A stretch of 64,000 bases of DNA from Streptomyces olivaceoviridis (GTDB lineage: Bacteria > Actinomycetota > Actinomycetes > Streptomycetales > Streptomycetaceae), in contig NZ_BMUI01000020.1 of the NCBI RefSeq assembly GCF_014650115.1, forward strand, positions 62,001-126,000, given 5' to 3'. Of the stretch, positions 57,805 to 64,000 are shown in pieces. The position numbers were made by a program, and so were the translations under genes. Numbering within the stretch: position 1 is the first letter of the stretch; every line of letters begins with the position of its first letter. The notes under the pieces were generated by a model. The model had not been told where the DNA came from. It worked only from the letters and a program-made list of their open reading frames with translations, and made no database searches.

Positions 57805-58137
57805 GTGGCCGGCAACCTGAAGACTGTGACCGACGACTCCTTCGACCAGGAGGTCCTCAAGAGCGACAAGCCCGTCCTCGTGGACTTCTGGGCGGCGTGG
57901 TGCGGCCCGTGCCGTCAGATCGCCCCGTCCCTGGAGGCGATCGCCGCCGAGCACGGCGACAAGATCGAGATCGTCAAGCTCAACATCGATGAGAACCCGG
58001 GTACGGCCGCCAAGTACGGCGTCATGTCCATCCCGACCCTGAACGTCTACCAGGGCGGCGAGGTTGCCAAGACCATCGTCGGCGCCAAGCCCAAGGCCGC
58101 GCTTCTCCGCGACCTCGAAGAGTTCATCACCAAGTGA
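57805..58137 (+). CDS. trxA: Thioredoxin
   Basis: A 110-residue classical thioredoxin with active site W-C-G-P-C (Cys33, Cys36) and cis-Pro loop SIPTLNVY. It is reduced by the adjacent TrxB. AAGGAG precedes GTG 57805. The stop is followed by an exact parS (58139) and a strong terminator. Confidence 0.97.
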   Translation: MAGNLKTVTDDSFDQEVLKSDKPVLVDFWAAWCGPCRQIAPSLEAIAAEHGDKIEIVKLNIDENPGTAAKYGVMSIPTLNVYQGGEVAKTIVGAKPKAALLRDLEEFITK

Positions 58138-58138
58138 C

Positions 58139-58152
58139 GTTTCACGTGAAAC
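58139..58152. other. parS site 13 (exact)
   Basis: Perfect GTTTCACGTGAAAC starting 2 bp after the trxA stop, directly ahead of the terminator. Confidence 0.93.
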
Positions 58153-58188
58153 ATGAAGGGGCCGACCCGCAAGGGCCGGCCCCTTCAT
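58153..58188 (+). terminator. Terminator of trxBA
   Basis: Perfect 12-bp stem ATGAAGGGGCCG / CGGCCCCTTCAT, 15 bp after trxA. Confidence 0.9.
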
Positions 58189-58203
58189 ATTGAGCCCTCT
58201 TCG

Positions 58204-58821
58204 CTACAGCGGCCTCAACGCGGGTTCCTTCTGGACCGCCCCCAGGAGCCGGTCGAGCGCCATCTCCACGTCTTCCTTCCAGGAGAGCGTGGACCGCAGC
58301 TCCAGCCGCAGCCGGGGATGCGTGGGGTGCTGCCGGACCGTCTTGAAGCCCACGGCCAGCAGATGCTCGGCGGGCAACAGACAGGCGGGCTCCTTCCAGC
58401 GGGAGTCCCCGAACGCCTCGATCGCCCTGAAGCCCCGGCGCAGCAGATCCTTGGCGACCGTCTGCACCAGCACCCGGCCCAACCCCTGCCCCTGGTATCC
58501 CGGCATGACGAAGCCGGTCATCAGCTGGACGGCGTCCGGCGAGACCGGGCTCGTGGGGAAGGCCGTCGAGCGAGGGACATAGGCCGGCGGGGCGTACAGA
58601 ACGAAGCCCGCCGGTACGTCATCGACGTACACCACCCGGCCGCACGACCCCCAGTCCAGCAGGACGGCGGAGATCCAGGACTCCTTCTCCAGTGCGGCCC
58701 TGCCCGCCGTCACAGCCGCTTCGCCGCTGACAGGGTCCAGCTCCCAGAAGACACACGAACGACAACGGTGGGGAAGGTCCTGAAGGTTGTCCAGTGTGAG
58801 CGGCACGAGCCGACGCCCCAT
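58204..58821 (-). CDS. GNAT acetyltransferase with Cys-rich N-terminus
   Basis: A 205-residue GNAT-fold protein. The N-terminus has HRCRSCVFWELD, a Cys-x2-Cys pair that may bind metal or sense redox. The acetyl-CoA loop is GYQGQGLGRVLVQTV. The substrate is unknown. It sits between trxA and parB, where mycobacteria have cwlM and another gene. GAGG lies about 10 nt before ATG 58821. Confidence 0.78.
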   Translation of the reverse strand: MGRRLVPLTLDNLQDLPHRCRSCVFWELDPVSGEAAVTAGRAALEKESWISAVLLDWGSCGRVVYVDDVPAGFVLYAPPAYVPRSTAFPTSPVSPDAVQLMTGFVMPGYQGQGLGRVLVQTVAKDLLRRGFRAIEAFGDSRWKEPACLLPAEHLLAVGFKTVRQHPTHPRLRLELRSTLSWKEDVEMALDRLLGAVQKEPALRPL

Positions 58822-58968
58822 GAAGGCTGATCCTCGCTTCCTTCGCCCGCCGCATCGCGAGCGGCTGCCCCCGTCTCTCCACTCACAGATGCAGACGCTG
58901 TCCGGTGGATGCTCTATCTGATCGCATCGTATCCACGATCGGATTCACTCGATACCGCCTCAAAGCAA

Positions 58969-59011
58969 AGAGCGGACCGTGTTCCGGTACACACCGGACA
59001 CGGTCCGCTCT
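58969..59011 (-). terminator. Terminator of parAB
   Basis: A stem of about 19 bp (AGAGCGGACCGTG... / ...CGGTCCGCTCT) with one bulged T and a 4-base loop, 31 bp downstream of the parB stop on the minus strand. Confidence 0.88.
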
Positions 59012-59041
59012 ACTGCTCCACGGGGCGGCGTCGCCCGAGGA

Positions 59042-60142
59042 TCAGCCCTGCGTCTCCTCGCCGTCGCTCTCCAGCAGGCTCTTCTGGAGGGCCAGCTTCT
59101 CGCCCGGGGCGAGCGTGCTGAGGATCCTCTCCAGATCATCCGCGGAGGCGAACTCCACGGTGATCTTGCCCTTCTTCTGGCCCAGCTCGACCTTTACCCG
59201 CGTCTCGAAGCGGTCCGAGAGCCGCGTGGCCAGCTCGTTCAGCGCCGGCGAAGGCACCGACCCGGCCCGGGGCCCCCGGGAACGCGAGGCCTTCTGAGGC
59301 CGCGAGCCCATCAACGTCACGATCTCTTCCACGGAGCGGACCGACAGTCCCTCGGCCACGATCCGATGCGCCAGCCGGTCCTGCTCCTCAGAGTCCTCGA
59401 CGGCCAGCAGCGCCCGGGCGTGGCCGGCCGAGAGCACTCCGGCCGCCACCCGCTTCTGGACGGTCGGGGACAGCTTCAGCAGACGCAGAGTGTTGGAAAC
59501 CTGCGGACGGGACCGACCGATCCGGTCGGCCAGCTGGTCGTGCGTGCAGTTGAAGTCCTTCAGCAGCTGATCGTAGGCAGCGGCCTCTTCGATCGGGTTC
59601 AGCTGCGCGCGGTGCAGGTTCTCCAGCAGCGCGTCCAGGAGAAGCTTCTCGTCGTCCGTGGCCCGGACGATGGCGGGGATGGCTTCCAGACCGGCCTCAC
59701 GGCAGGCGCGCCAGCGCCGCTCGCCCATGATCAGCTCATAGCGGCCAGGACCCAGCTGCCGCACCACGACGGGCTGTAGGAGACCGACCTCCTTGATGGA
59801 GGTGACCAGTTCCTGGAGCGCGTCCTCGTCGAAGATCTCACGCGGCTGGCGTGGGTTCGGCGTGATGGCGTCGAGGGGGATCTCGGCGAAGTGGGCCCCC
59901 ATCGGGGGCGCGGGCACCTCGACGGCCGGGCTCGCCGGAGCCACCTCCGTCCCCTGTGCAACCGGCGGCAGCGTGGCCACCTTCGCCGCTGCCACCCCGC
60001 GGTCGGTCGTCAGCACCGGAACGGCCCCGGGGGAGCTGGTTCCTCCGCCCCCCATCGCCGCCGGAACCGGCGCCTTCTCCGTCGGGGCAGCAGGGATCAG
60101 TGCGCCGAGACCACGGCCCAGACCCCTCCGTCGCTCGCTCAC
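59042..60142 (-). CDS. parB: Chromosome-partitioning protein ParB (CTPase clamp)
   Basis: A 366-residue ParB. The N-terminal ParA-activating peptide is SERRRGLGRGLGALIP. The CTP-binding boxes are GERRWRA (140-146) and ENLHR (174-178). The parS-reading helix-turn-helix is HDQLADRIGRSRPQVSNTLRLL (201-222), and a C-terminal dimer domain follows. It loads at the parS sites across this window and condenses the origin region, most visibly before sporulation septation. The ATG overlaps the parA stop by 2 nt, so the two are translationally coupled. Confidence 0.97.
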   Translation of the reverse strand: MSERRRGLGRGLGALIPAAPTEKAPVPAAMGGGGTSSPGAVPVLTTDRGVAAAKVATLPPVAQGTEVAPASPAVEVPAPPMGAHFAEIPLDAITPNPRQPREIFDEDALQELVTSIKEVGLLQPVVVRQLGPGRYELIMGERRWRACREAGLEAIPAIVRATDDEKLLLDALLENLHRAQLNPIEEAAAYDQLLKDFNCTHDQLADRIGRSRPQVSNTLRLLKLSPTVQKRVAAGVLSAGHARALLAVEDSEEQDRLAHRIVAEGLSVRSVEEIVTLMGSRPQKASRSRGPRAGSVPSPALNELATRLSDRFETRVKVELGQKKGKITVEFASADDLERILSTLAPGEKLALQKSLLESDGEETQG

Positions 60143-61134
60143 TGGATCCCCTCCACCATGCTCTGGTCTTTCTGAGCGCCGATATGGGCCTGGCTCGCGT
60201 CATAGCTGACGCCGATGCCCTTCAGCGCGATTTCTCGGGCGGCCTCAAGATACGAGAGGGCGCCGCTCGATCCTGGATCGTAAGTCAGCACAGTCTGCCC
60301 GTAACTCGGTGCCTCGGAGATACGGACGGAGCGGGGAATGCTCGTCCGTAGCACCTCGTCACCGAAGTGGCTGCGCACCTCCTCCGCGACCTGGGAAGCA
60401 AGGCGCGTCCGGCCGTCGTACATGGTGAGCAGGATGGTCGACACATGCAGGGCGGGGTTGAGGTGCCCCCGCACCAGGTCGACGTTGCGCAGGAGTTGGC
60501 CGAGTCCCTCCAGCGCGTAGTACTCGCACTGGATCGGGATGAGTACCTCGGCACCCGCGACAAGCGCGTTGACCGTCAACAGGCCGAGTGAGGGCGGGCA
60601 GTCGATGAGGATGTAGTCCAACGGCTGCTCATACGCCTGGATGGCCCGCTGGAGCCGGCTTTCGCGGGCCACCAGGGACACCAACTCGATCTCCGCACCG
60701 GCGAGATCGATGGTGGCGGGGGCGCAGAAGAGACCTTCGACATCTACGACGGGCTGGACGACCTCGGCGAGAGGCTTGCTTTCGACCAGCACATCGTAGA
60801 TGGAAGGAACGTCGGCGTGGTGGTCGATCCCGAGGGCCGTCGACGCGTTGCCCTGCGGGTCGAGGTCGATCACCAGGACGCGGGCACCGTGCAGAGCCAG
60901 CGAAGCGGCAAGGTTGACGGTCGTCGTCGTCTTGCCCACGCCACCCTTCTGGTTGGCGACCACGATGACTCTGGTCTGCTCCGGTCGAGGCAAGCCTTCG
61001 CCGGCGCGGCCGAGAGCCTCCACCGCCAGTTGGGCCGCACGACCGATGGGAGTGTCGTCCATCGGAGGCGGTGTTTCACGTGAAACATCCGCCCCCATCG
61101 ACTCGGTGCGGGGACCGGGGACCGGATCGGTCAT
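60139..61134 (-). CDS. parA: Chromosome-partitioning ATPase ParA
   Basis: A deviant-Walker ATPase of 331 residues from the chosen start. P-loop KGGVGKTT (63-70), Walker B-like DYILIDCPPS, and VIDLDPQGNAS. ATG 61134 is preferred to a reading open to 61440, because codons upstream lose the strong third-position GC bias and that stretch contains DnaA boxes and parS site 15. Later ATGs at about residues 13 and 25 are also possible. It encodes parS site 14 as V-S-R-E-T near residue 17. Confidence 0.93.
   Translation of the reverse strand: MTDPVPGPRTESMGADVSRETPPPMDDTPIGRAAQLAVEALGRAGEGLPRPEQTRVIVVANQKGGVGKTTTTVNLAASLALHGARVLVIDLDPQGNASTALGIDHHADVPSIYDVLVESKPLAEVVQPVVDVEGLFCAPATIDLAGAEIELVSLVARESRLQRAIQAYEQPLDYILIDCPPSLGLLTVNALVAGAEVLIPIQCEYYALEGLGQLLRNVDLVRGHLNPALHVSTILLTMYDGRTRLASQVAEEVRSHFGDEVLRTSIPRSVRISEAPSYGQTVLTYDPGSSGALSYLEAAREIALKGIGVSYDASQAHIGAQKDQSMVEGIQ
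61073..61086. other. parS site 14 (exact, inside parA 5' coding region)
   Basis: Perfect GTTTCACGTGAAAC translated as V-S-R-E-T near the ParA N-terminus. Confidence 0.93.
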
Positions 61135-61248
61135 CGGTCCCGCGATGTTGGCGTCGGACCGCAAGGATTCACTCTCCTCGACTTCAGGCTCGCAATGAAC
61201 AGAGCCTCCCATGTCTTCGGGGTCATGAACCAGTGAGGCCGGGTCTTC

Positions 61249-61275
61249 TGTGGAGAAATCCACCTCTGTGGACAA
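61249..61275. promoter_or_regulatory. Pair of DnaA boxes upstream of parA
   Basis: On the minus strand TTGTCCACA (61267-61275), the exact Streptomyces DnaA-box consensus, is followed 18 bp on by TTCTCCACA (61249-61257), same orientation. They lie 115-140 bp upstream of the chosen parA start. Confidence 0.7.
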
Positions 61276-61424
61276 CTCCGTGCCCCTGGAGGGGGACGGA
61301 GTTGCCGGGGGTGGGGTCGGAGTGTCCGGGGCGGGGACCTCTCCGAGGGAACCGAGAGGCTTTCGGTCGCGCGGTTCGGCCGCAGCGCGGCCACGACTGA
61401 TGATGCCGTGCAACAGTGAGCGAC

Positions 61425-61438
61425 GTTTCACGTGAAAC
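61425..61438. other. parS site 15 (exact)
   Basis: Perfect GTTTCACGTGAAAC upstream of parA, the site nearest the window's oriC side. Confidence 0.93.
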
Positions 61439-61531
61439 ACGATGCACAGCGGCTGGGACCGGACCGTCGCGACACTCCGGCTTGCGCGGGTTTGGCAGCT
61501 TGTGTGGAGTACGTCTCGTCGTCAGGACGGA

Positions 61532-62248
61532 TCAGCGGCGTCGGCGCGTCCGTCCCGTCCGGGCCGCCTTCGCCCGCTTGGCGGCGAAGCGCACACCGCC
61601 CGGGCTCTCACCGACCTCGACCCGCACCACCGTCGACAGCGGATCCACAATGCCCTCACCCACGTGGAGGATGGACGTCTCCACCGCGCCGAGCTTGCTG
61701 AGCGCGGCAGCCGAAGCCTTCAGCTCCTCCTCGGCGGTGTCGCCCTTGAGCGCGAGCATCTCGCCGTACGGCCGCAGCAGCGGAATGCCCCAGGCGGCCA
61801 GGCGGTCGAGCGGGGCCACAGCCCGGGCGGTCACCACATGGACCGGCGGGAGCTTACCCAGGACCTCCTCGGCACGGCCGCGCACCACGGTGACGTGGTC
61901 CAGGCCGAGCAGTTCGACGACCTCCGTGAGGAAGTTGGTGCGCCGCAGCAAGGGCTCCAGTAGCGTGATGTTCAGGTCGTCGCGGACCAGGGCCAGCGGG
62001 ATGCCCGGCAGCCCGGCGCCGGAGCCGACATCGCAGACCGTCACTGCCTCGGGGACGGCCTCGGAGAGCACCGCGCAGTTCAGGATGTGCCGCTCCCACA
62101 GACGGGGCACTTCCCGCGGGCCGATCAGGCCGCGCTGCACGCCCGCCTCGGCGAGCAGCTCCGCATAGCGGACCGCATCGGCGAAGCGATCACCAAACAC
62201 TTCGCGCGCCTGCTCGGGCGCGGGGGGAAGCTCCGCTGCCTCCGTCAC
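61532..62248 (-). CDS. rsmG: 16S rRNA (guanine527-N7)-methyltransferase RsmG (GidB)
   Basis: A 238-residue SAM-dependent methyltransferase. SAM motif DVGSGAGLPGIPLAL, then LLEPLLRRTNFL, VVRGRAEE and VVTARAVAPLDRL. It methylates G527 of 16S rRNA; loss of RsmG in Streptomyces gives low-level streptomycin resistance and can raise antibiotic output. GTG 62248 is chosen with AAGGA 8 nt upstream. The basic C-tail (RTGRTRRRR) is typical. Confidence 0.96.
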   Translation of the reverse strand: MTEAAELPPAPEQAREVFGDRFADAVRYAELLAEAGVQRGLIGPREVPRLWERHILNCAVLSEAVPEAVTVCDVGSGAGLPGIPLALVRDDLNITLLEPLLRRTNFLTEVVELLGLDHVTVVRGRAEEVLGKLPPVHVVTARAVAPLDRLAAWGIPLLRPYGEMLALKGDTAEEELKASAAALSKLGAVETSILHVGEGIVDPLSTVVRVEVGESPGGVRFAAKRAKAARTGRTRRRR

Positions 62249-62316
62249 GGGGACCGTCCTTCCGTACAGCGCCGGCGCTTCGCGCACCGGCCACCAGAAC
62301 TACCAGGCTGACAAAG

Positions 62317-62345
62317 TTCGGCCCCGCCTGCTCAACAGACGGGGC
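62317..62345 (-). terminator. Hairpin between jag and rsmG
   Basis: Stem CGGCCCCG-C-CTG / CAG-A-CGGGGCCG with one mismatch and a 5-base loop, 21 bp after the jag stop on the minus strand. Confidence 0.7.
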
Positions 62346-62365
62346 CGGTGGAATCGGAGAGCCGA

Positions 62366-62878
62366 TCAGGCGGGCAGCACGACGACGAAGCGCTGCGGCT
62401 CCTCGCCCTCGGACTCGCTGCGCAGCCCTGCGGCCTTGACCGCGTCGTGCACGACCTTGCGCTCGAACGGGGTCATCGGCTTGAGCTTCACGGGCTCGCC
62501 GGTGCTCTTGACGTCGGCGGCGGTCTTGGCGCCCAGCTCGGACAGCTCCGACCGCTTCTTCGCCCGGTACCCCGCGATGTCCAGCATCAGCCGGCTGCGG
62601 TCGCCGGTCTCCCGGTGCACTGCCAGGCGCGTCAGCTCCTGGAGCGCCTCCAGCACCTCGCCGTCCCGGCCGACCAGCTTCTGAAGGTCGCGGCCGCCGG
62701 TGTCGCTGATGATCGACACGGAGGCGCGGTCGGCCTCGACGTCCATGTCGATGTCGCCGTCGAGGTCGGCGATGTCCAGCAGACCCTCCAGGTAGTCCGC
62801 CGCGATCTCACCCTCCTGCTCCAGGCGGGTGAGGGTGTCTGCACCCTCGGCAGCGGCGGAGGTGGTGCCTTCCGTCAC
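62366..62878 (-). CDS. jag: Jag/KhpB-type KH-R3H RNA-binding protein
   Basis: A 170-residue protein. An acidic N-terminal region is followed by a KH domain (SVSIISDTGGRDLQKLVGRDGEVLEALQELTRLAVHRE) and an R3H domain (LKPMTPFERKVVHDAVKAAGLRSESEGEEPQR). The gene is invariably next to yidC near the origin. In firmicutes it controls cell elongation through RNA binding. AAGGAG precedes GTG 62878. Confidence 0.95.
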   Translation of the reverse strand: MTEGTTSAAAEGADTLTRLEQEGEIAADYLEGLLDIADLDGDIDMDVEADRASVSIISDTGGRDLQKLVGRDGEVLEALQELTRLAVHRETGDRSRLMLDIAGYRAKKRSELSELGAKTAADVKSTGEPVKLKPMTPFERKVVHDAVKAAGLRSESEGEEPQRFVVVLPA

Positions 62879-62893
62879 GGGATGGGCTCCTTC

Positions 62894-64000
62894 TTACTTC
62901 TTGGACGGGGACTTGGGCCGCTGCGGGCCACCCTTGCGCTGGCCGGACTGGGCCTTGCTGCGGGTGCCGGAGCCGGGCTTCTGGGGCTGCTTGGCAGCGG
63001 CGGGCTTGGCGTCGTCCTGCGGCGCGTCGGACTTCTCCAGCGAGGTGGGCTCATCCGCCTGCTTGGGCCCGGACTGGCGCTGGGCCTTGGTCTGACGCTT
63101 GGGCTGCTGGCGCCGGGCGGCGGCGGCCACGGTGGAGTCGACGGGCGCACCGTCCTCGGTCTGCGCCGTGGCCTGGACCGTGCTCTTCACCACGGTGCCG
63201 TCGCTCTGGGCGGCGAGGCCGGCCTTGGTCAGCGCGTTGATGAACTTGCGCTCGAACTCGTTGCGGTCGCGTCCCTTGGCGACGATCGCCTTGACGATGG
63301 TCTTCTCGCTCCGGCGGCTGACCTTGCCGTGGTGCGTGACGTGCTTGGTCAGACGCTCCAGGTAGGCGGCCTGGGCCTTGGAACCCGGGGTCGGGTTGTT
63401 GTGGATGACGTACATCTGCTGGCCCATGGTCCACACGTTGGTGGTCAGCCAGTAGACGAGGACACCGACCGGGAAGTTGATACCGAAGACGGCGAACATG
63501 ATGGGGAAGACGTACATCAGCATCTTCTGCTGCTGCATGAACGGCGTCTTCACCGTCGTGTCGACGTTCTTCGTCATCAGCTGGCGCTGCGTGTAGAACT
63601 GCGACGCCGACATCAGGACGATCATGATCACGGTCACGACACGGACGTCGGTGACCGAGGCGCCCAGGGCGTGGATCGTGTCGGAGCCGTCCTTGAACTT
63701 CGCGGCGAGCGGGGCCCCGAAGATGTGCGCCTTACGGGCGCTGGCCAGCAGCGAGTCGTTGATGACGCCGATGGTGTGGCCCGACGCGATGCCGTTGAGC
63801 ACGTGGTACAGGGCGAAGAAGAACGGGGACTGCGCCAGGATGGGAAGGCACGAGGAGAGCGGGTTGGTGCCCGACTCCTTGTACAGCTTCATCATCTCTT
63901 CGGACTGACGCTGCTTGTCGTTCTTGTAGCGCTCCTGGATCTTCTTCATCTCGGGCTGGAGCGTCTGCATGGCCCGGGTCGCCTTGATCTGCTTCACGAA
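62894..64000 (-). CDS. yidC: Membrane protein insertase YidC, N-terminus beyond window
   Basis: The C-terminal 368 or so residues of an Oxa1/YidC insertase. The coiled region MQTLQPEMKKIQERYKNDKQRQSEEMMKLYKESGTNPLSSCLPIL is followed by helices FFFALYHVLNGI, VIMIVLMSASQFY and INFPVGVLVYWLTTNVWTMGQQ. A long Lys/Gln/Ser-rich cytosolic tail ends the protein. The frame is open to the right edge, so the first helix and start lie outside. It is 15 bp upstream of jag, so the two are co-transcribed. Confidence 0.97.
   Translation of the reverse strand, partial: FVKQIKATRAMQTLQPEMKKIQERYKNDKQRQSEEMMKLYKESGTNPLSSCLPILAQSPFFFALYHVLNGIASGHTIGVINDSLLASARKAHIFGAPLAAKFKDGSDTIHALGASVTDVRVVTVIMIVLMSASQFYTQRQLMTKNVDTTVKTPFMQQQKMLMYVFPIMFAVFGINFPVGVLVYWLTTNVWTMGQQMYVIHNNPTPGSKAQAAYLERLTKHVTHHGKVSRRSEKTIVKAIVAKGRDRNEFERKFINALTKAGLAAQSDGTVVKSTVQATAQTEDGAPVDSTVAAAARRQQPKRQTKAQRQSGPKQADEPTSLEKSDAPQDDAKPAAAKQPQKPGSGTRSKAQSGQRKGGPQRPKSPSKK

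Larger units (their letters stand above)
61135..61531. other. parA upstream region
   Basis: About 400 bp between rsmG and the chosen parA start. It contains parS site 15, two DnaA-box-like sequences and presumably the parAB promoters, though no convincing -10/-35 pair was assigned. A minus-strand reading stays open across most of it, but its codon composition is not coding-like. Confidence 0.6.

Noticed and set aside
60139..61440. ParA extended to GTG 61440 inside parS site 15
   Set aside because: Codon third-position GC falls upstream of 61134, and the segment carries DnaA boxes and parS, which is better explained as a regulatory leader.
1..64000. tRNA, rRNA or CRISPR arrays
   Set aside because: No cloverleaf-like sequence, rRNA signature or regularly spaced direct repeats were found by eye. 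The regularly recurring 14-mer is parS, not a CRISPR repeat.

Overview
This is a high-GC actinobacterial chromosome segment and almost certainly a Streptomyces. The supporting signs are the sporulation pair ssgA/ssgR, the cydA-cydB-cydDC operon with a Rex operator, frequent GTG starts, the block rpsF-ssb-rpsR-rplI next to dnaB, and the origin-flanking block sigM/anti-sigma/trxB/trxA/parB/parA/rsmG/jag/yidC. By family-wide gene order the window is one arm next to oriC. yidC runs off the right edge, and rnpA, rpmH, dnaA and oriC would be expected just beyond it. No rRNA, tRNA, CRISPR array, prophage or complete insertion sequence was seen.

Layout. 0-9 kb: a HAD phosphatase, a 45-bp tandem repeat, the cydA-cydB-cydDC terminal oxidase operon, a 183-bp hairpin (MITE-like) insertion in a broken small ORF, and a HisC-like aminotransferase. 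9-15 kb: a LacI regulator, a metallophosphoesterase, a membrane protein, and thiC under a TPP riboswitch. 15-19 kb: a YibE/F membrane protein with a His-rich tail, ssgA and ssgR, and small proteins. 19-30 kb: ptpA coupled to a Cys/Met-metabolism PLP enzyme, LysR, NUDIX, a flavohaemoglobin-like protein, HAD, GNAT, a MarR/MFS/GlcG cassette and a serine hydrolase. 30-36 kb: dnaB and a divergent MATE transporter around a cluster of DnaA boxes, then the rpsF-ssb-rpsR-rplI operon. 36-43 kb: femX, an alanine-racemase-fold protein, a GT87 membrane glycosyltransferase and a class A penicillin-binding protein (cell wall). 43-46.5 kb: PadR, inositol-phosphate synthase and an MFS protein. 46.5-64 kb: pcnA, a DUF6049 protein, murJ, a pseudokinase, sigM and its anti-sigma, trxB-trxA, a GNAT, parB-parA, rsmG, jag and yidC.

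The unifying feature is chromosome segregation. I count 15 copies of the ParB-binding palindrome GTTTCACGTGAAAC (12 exact, 3 carrying one and the same substitution) over 57 kb, together with the parAB genes that act on them. The sites are placed with unusual economy. Three form the centre of long GC-rich palindromes near gene ends, one sits in the variable arm of the thiC TPP riboswitch, one overlaps the cydDC start, and two are read in frame inside proteins as V-S-R-E-T. Two groups of DnaA-box-like 9-mers, upstream of dnaB and upstream of parA, add a replication-control layer outside oriC. Other readable control includes a Rex operator at cydA, a SigR-type promoter at trxB and a 33-bp operator at padR.

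Limits: functions are inferred from motifs, family memory and gene order. No alignment, folding or database search was run. Start codons were chosen from Shine-Dalgarno spacing, codon composition and family length, and are flagged where uncertain.
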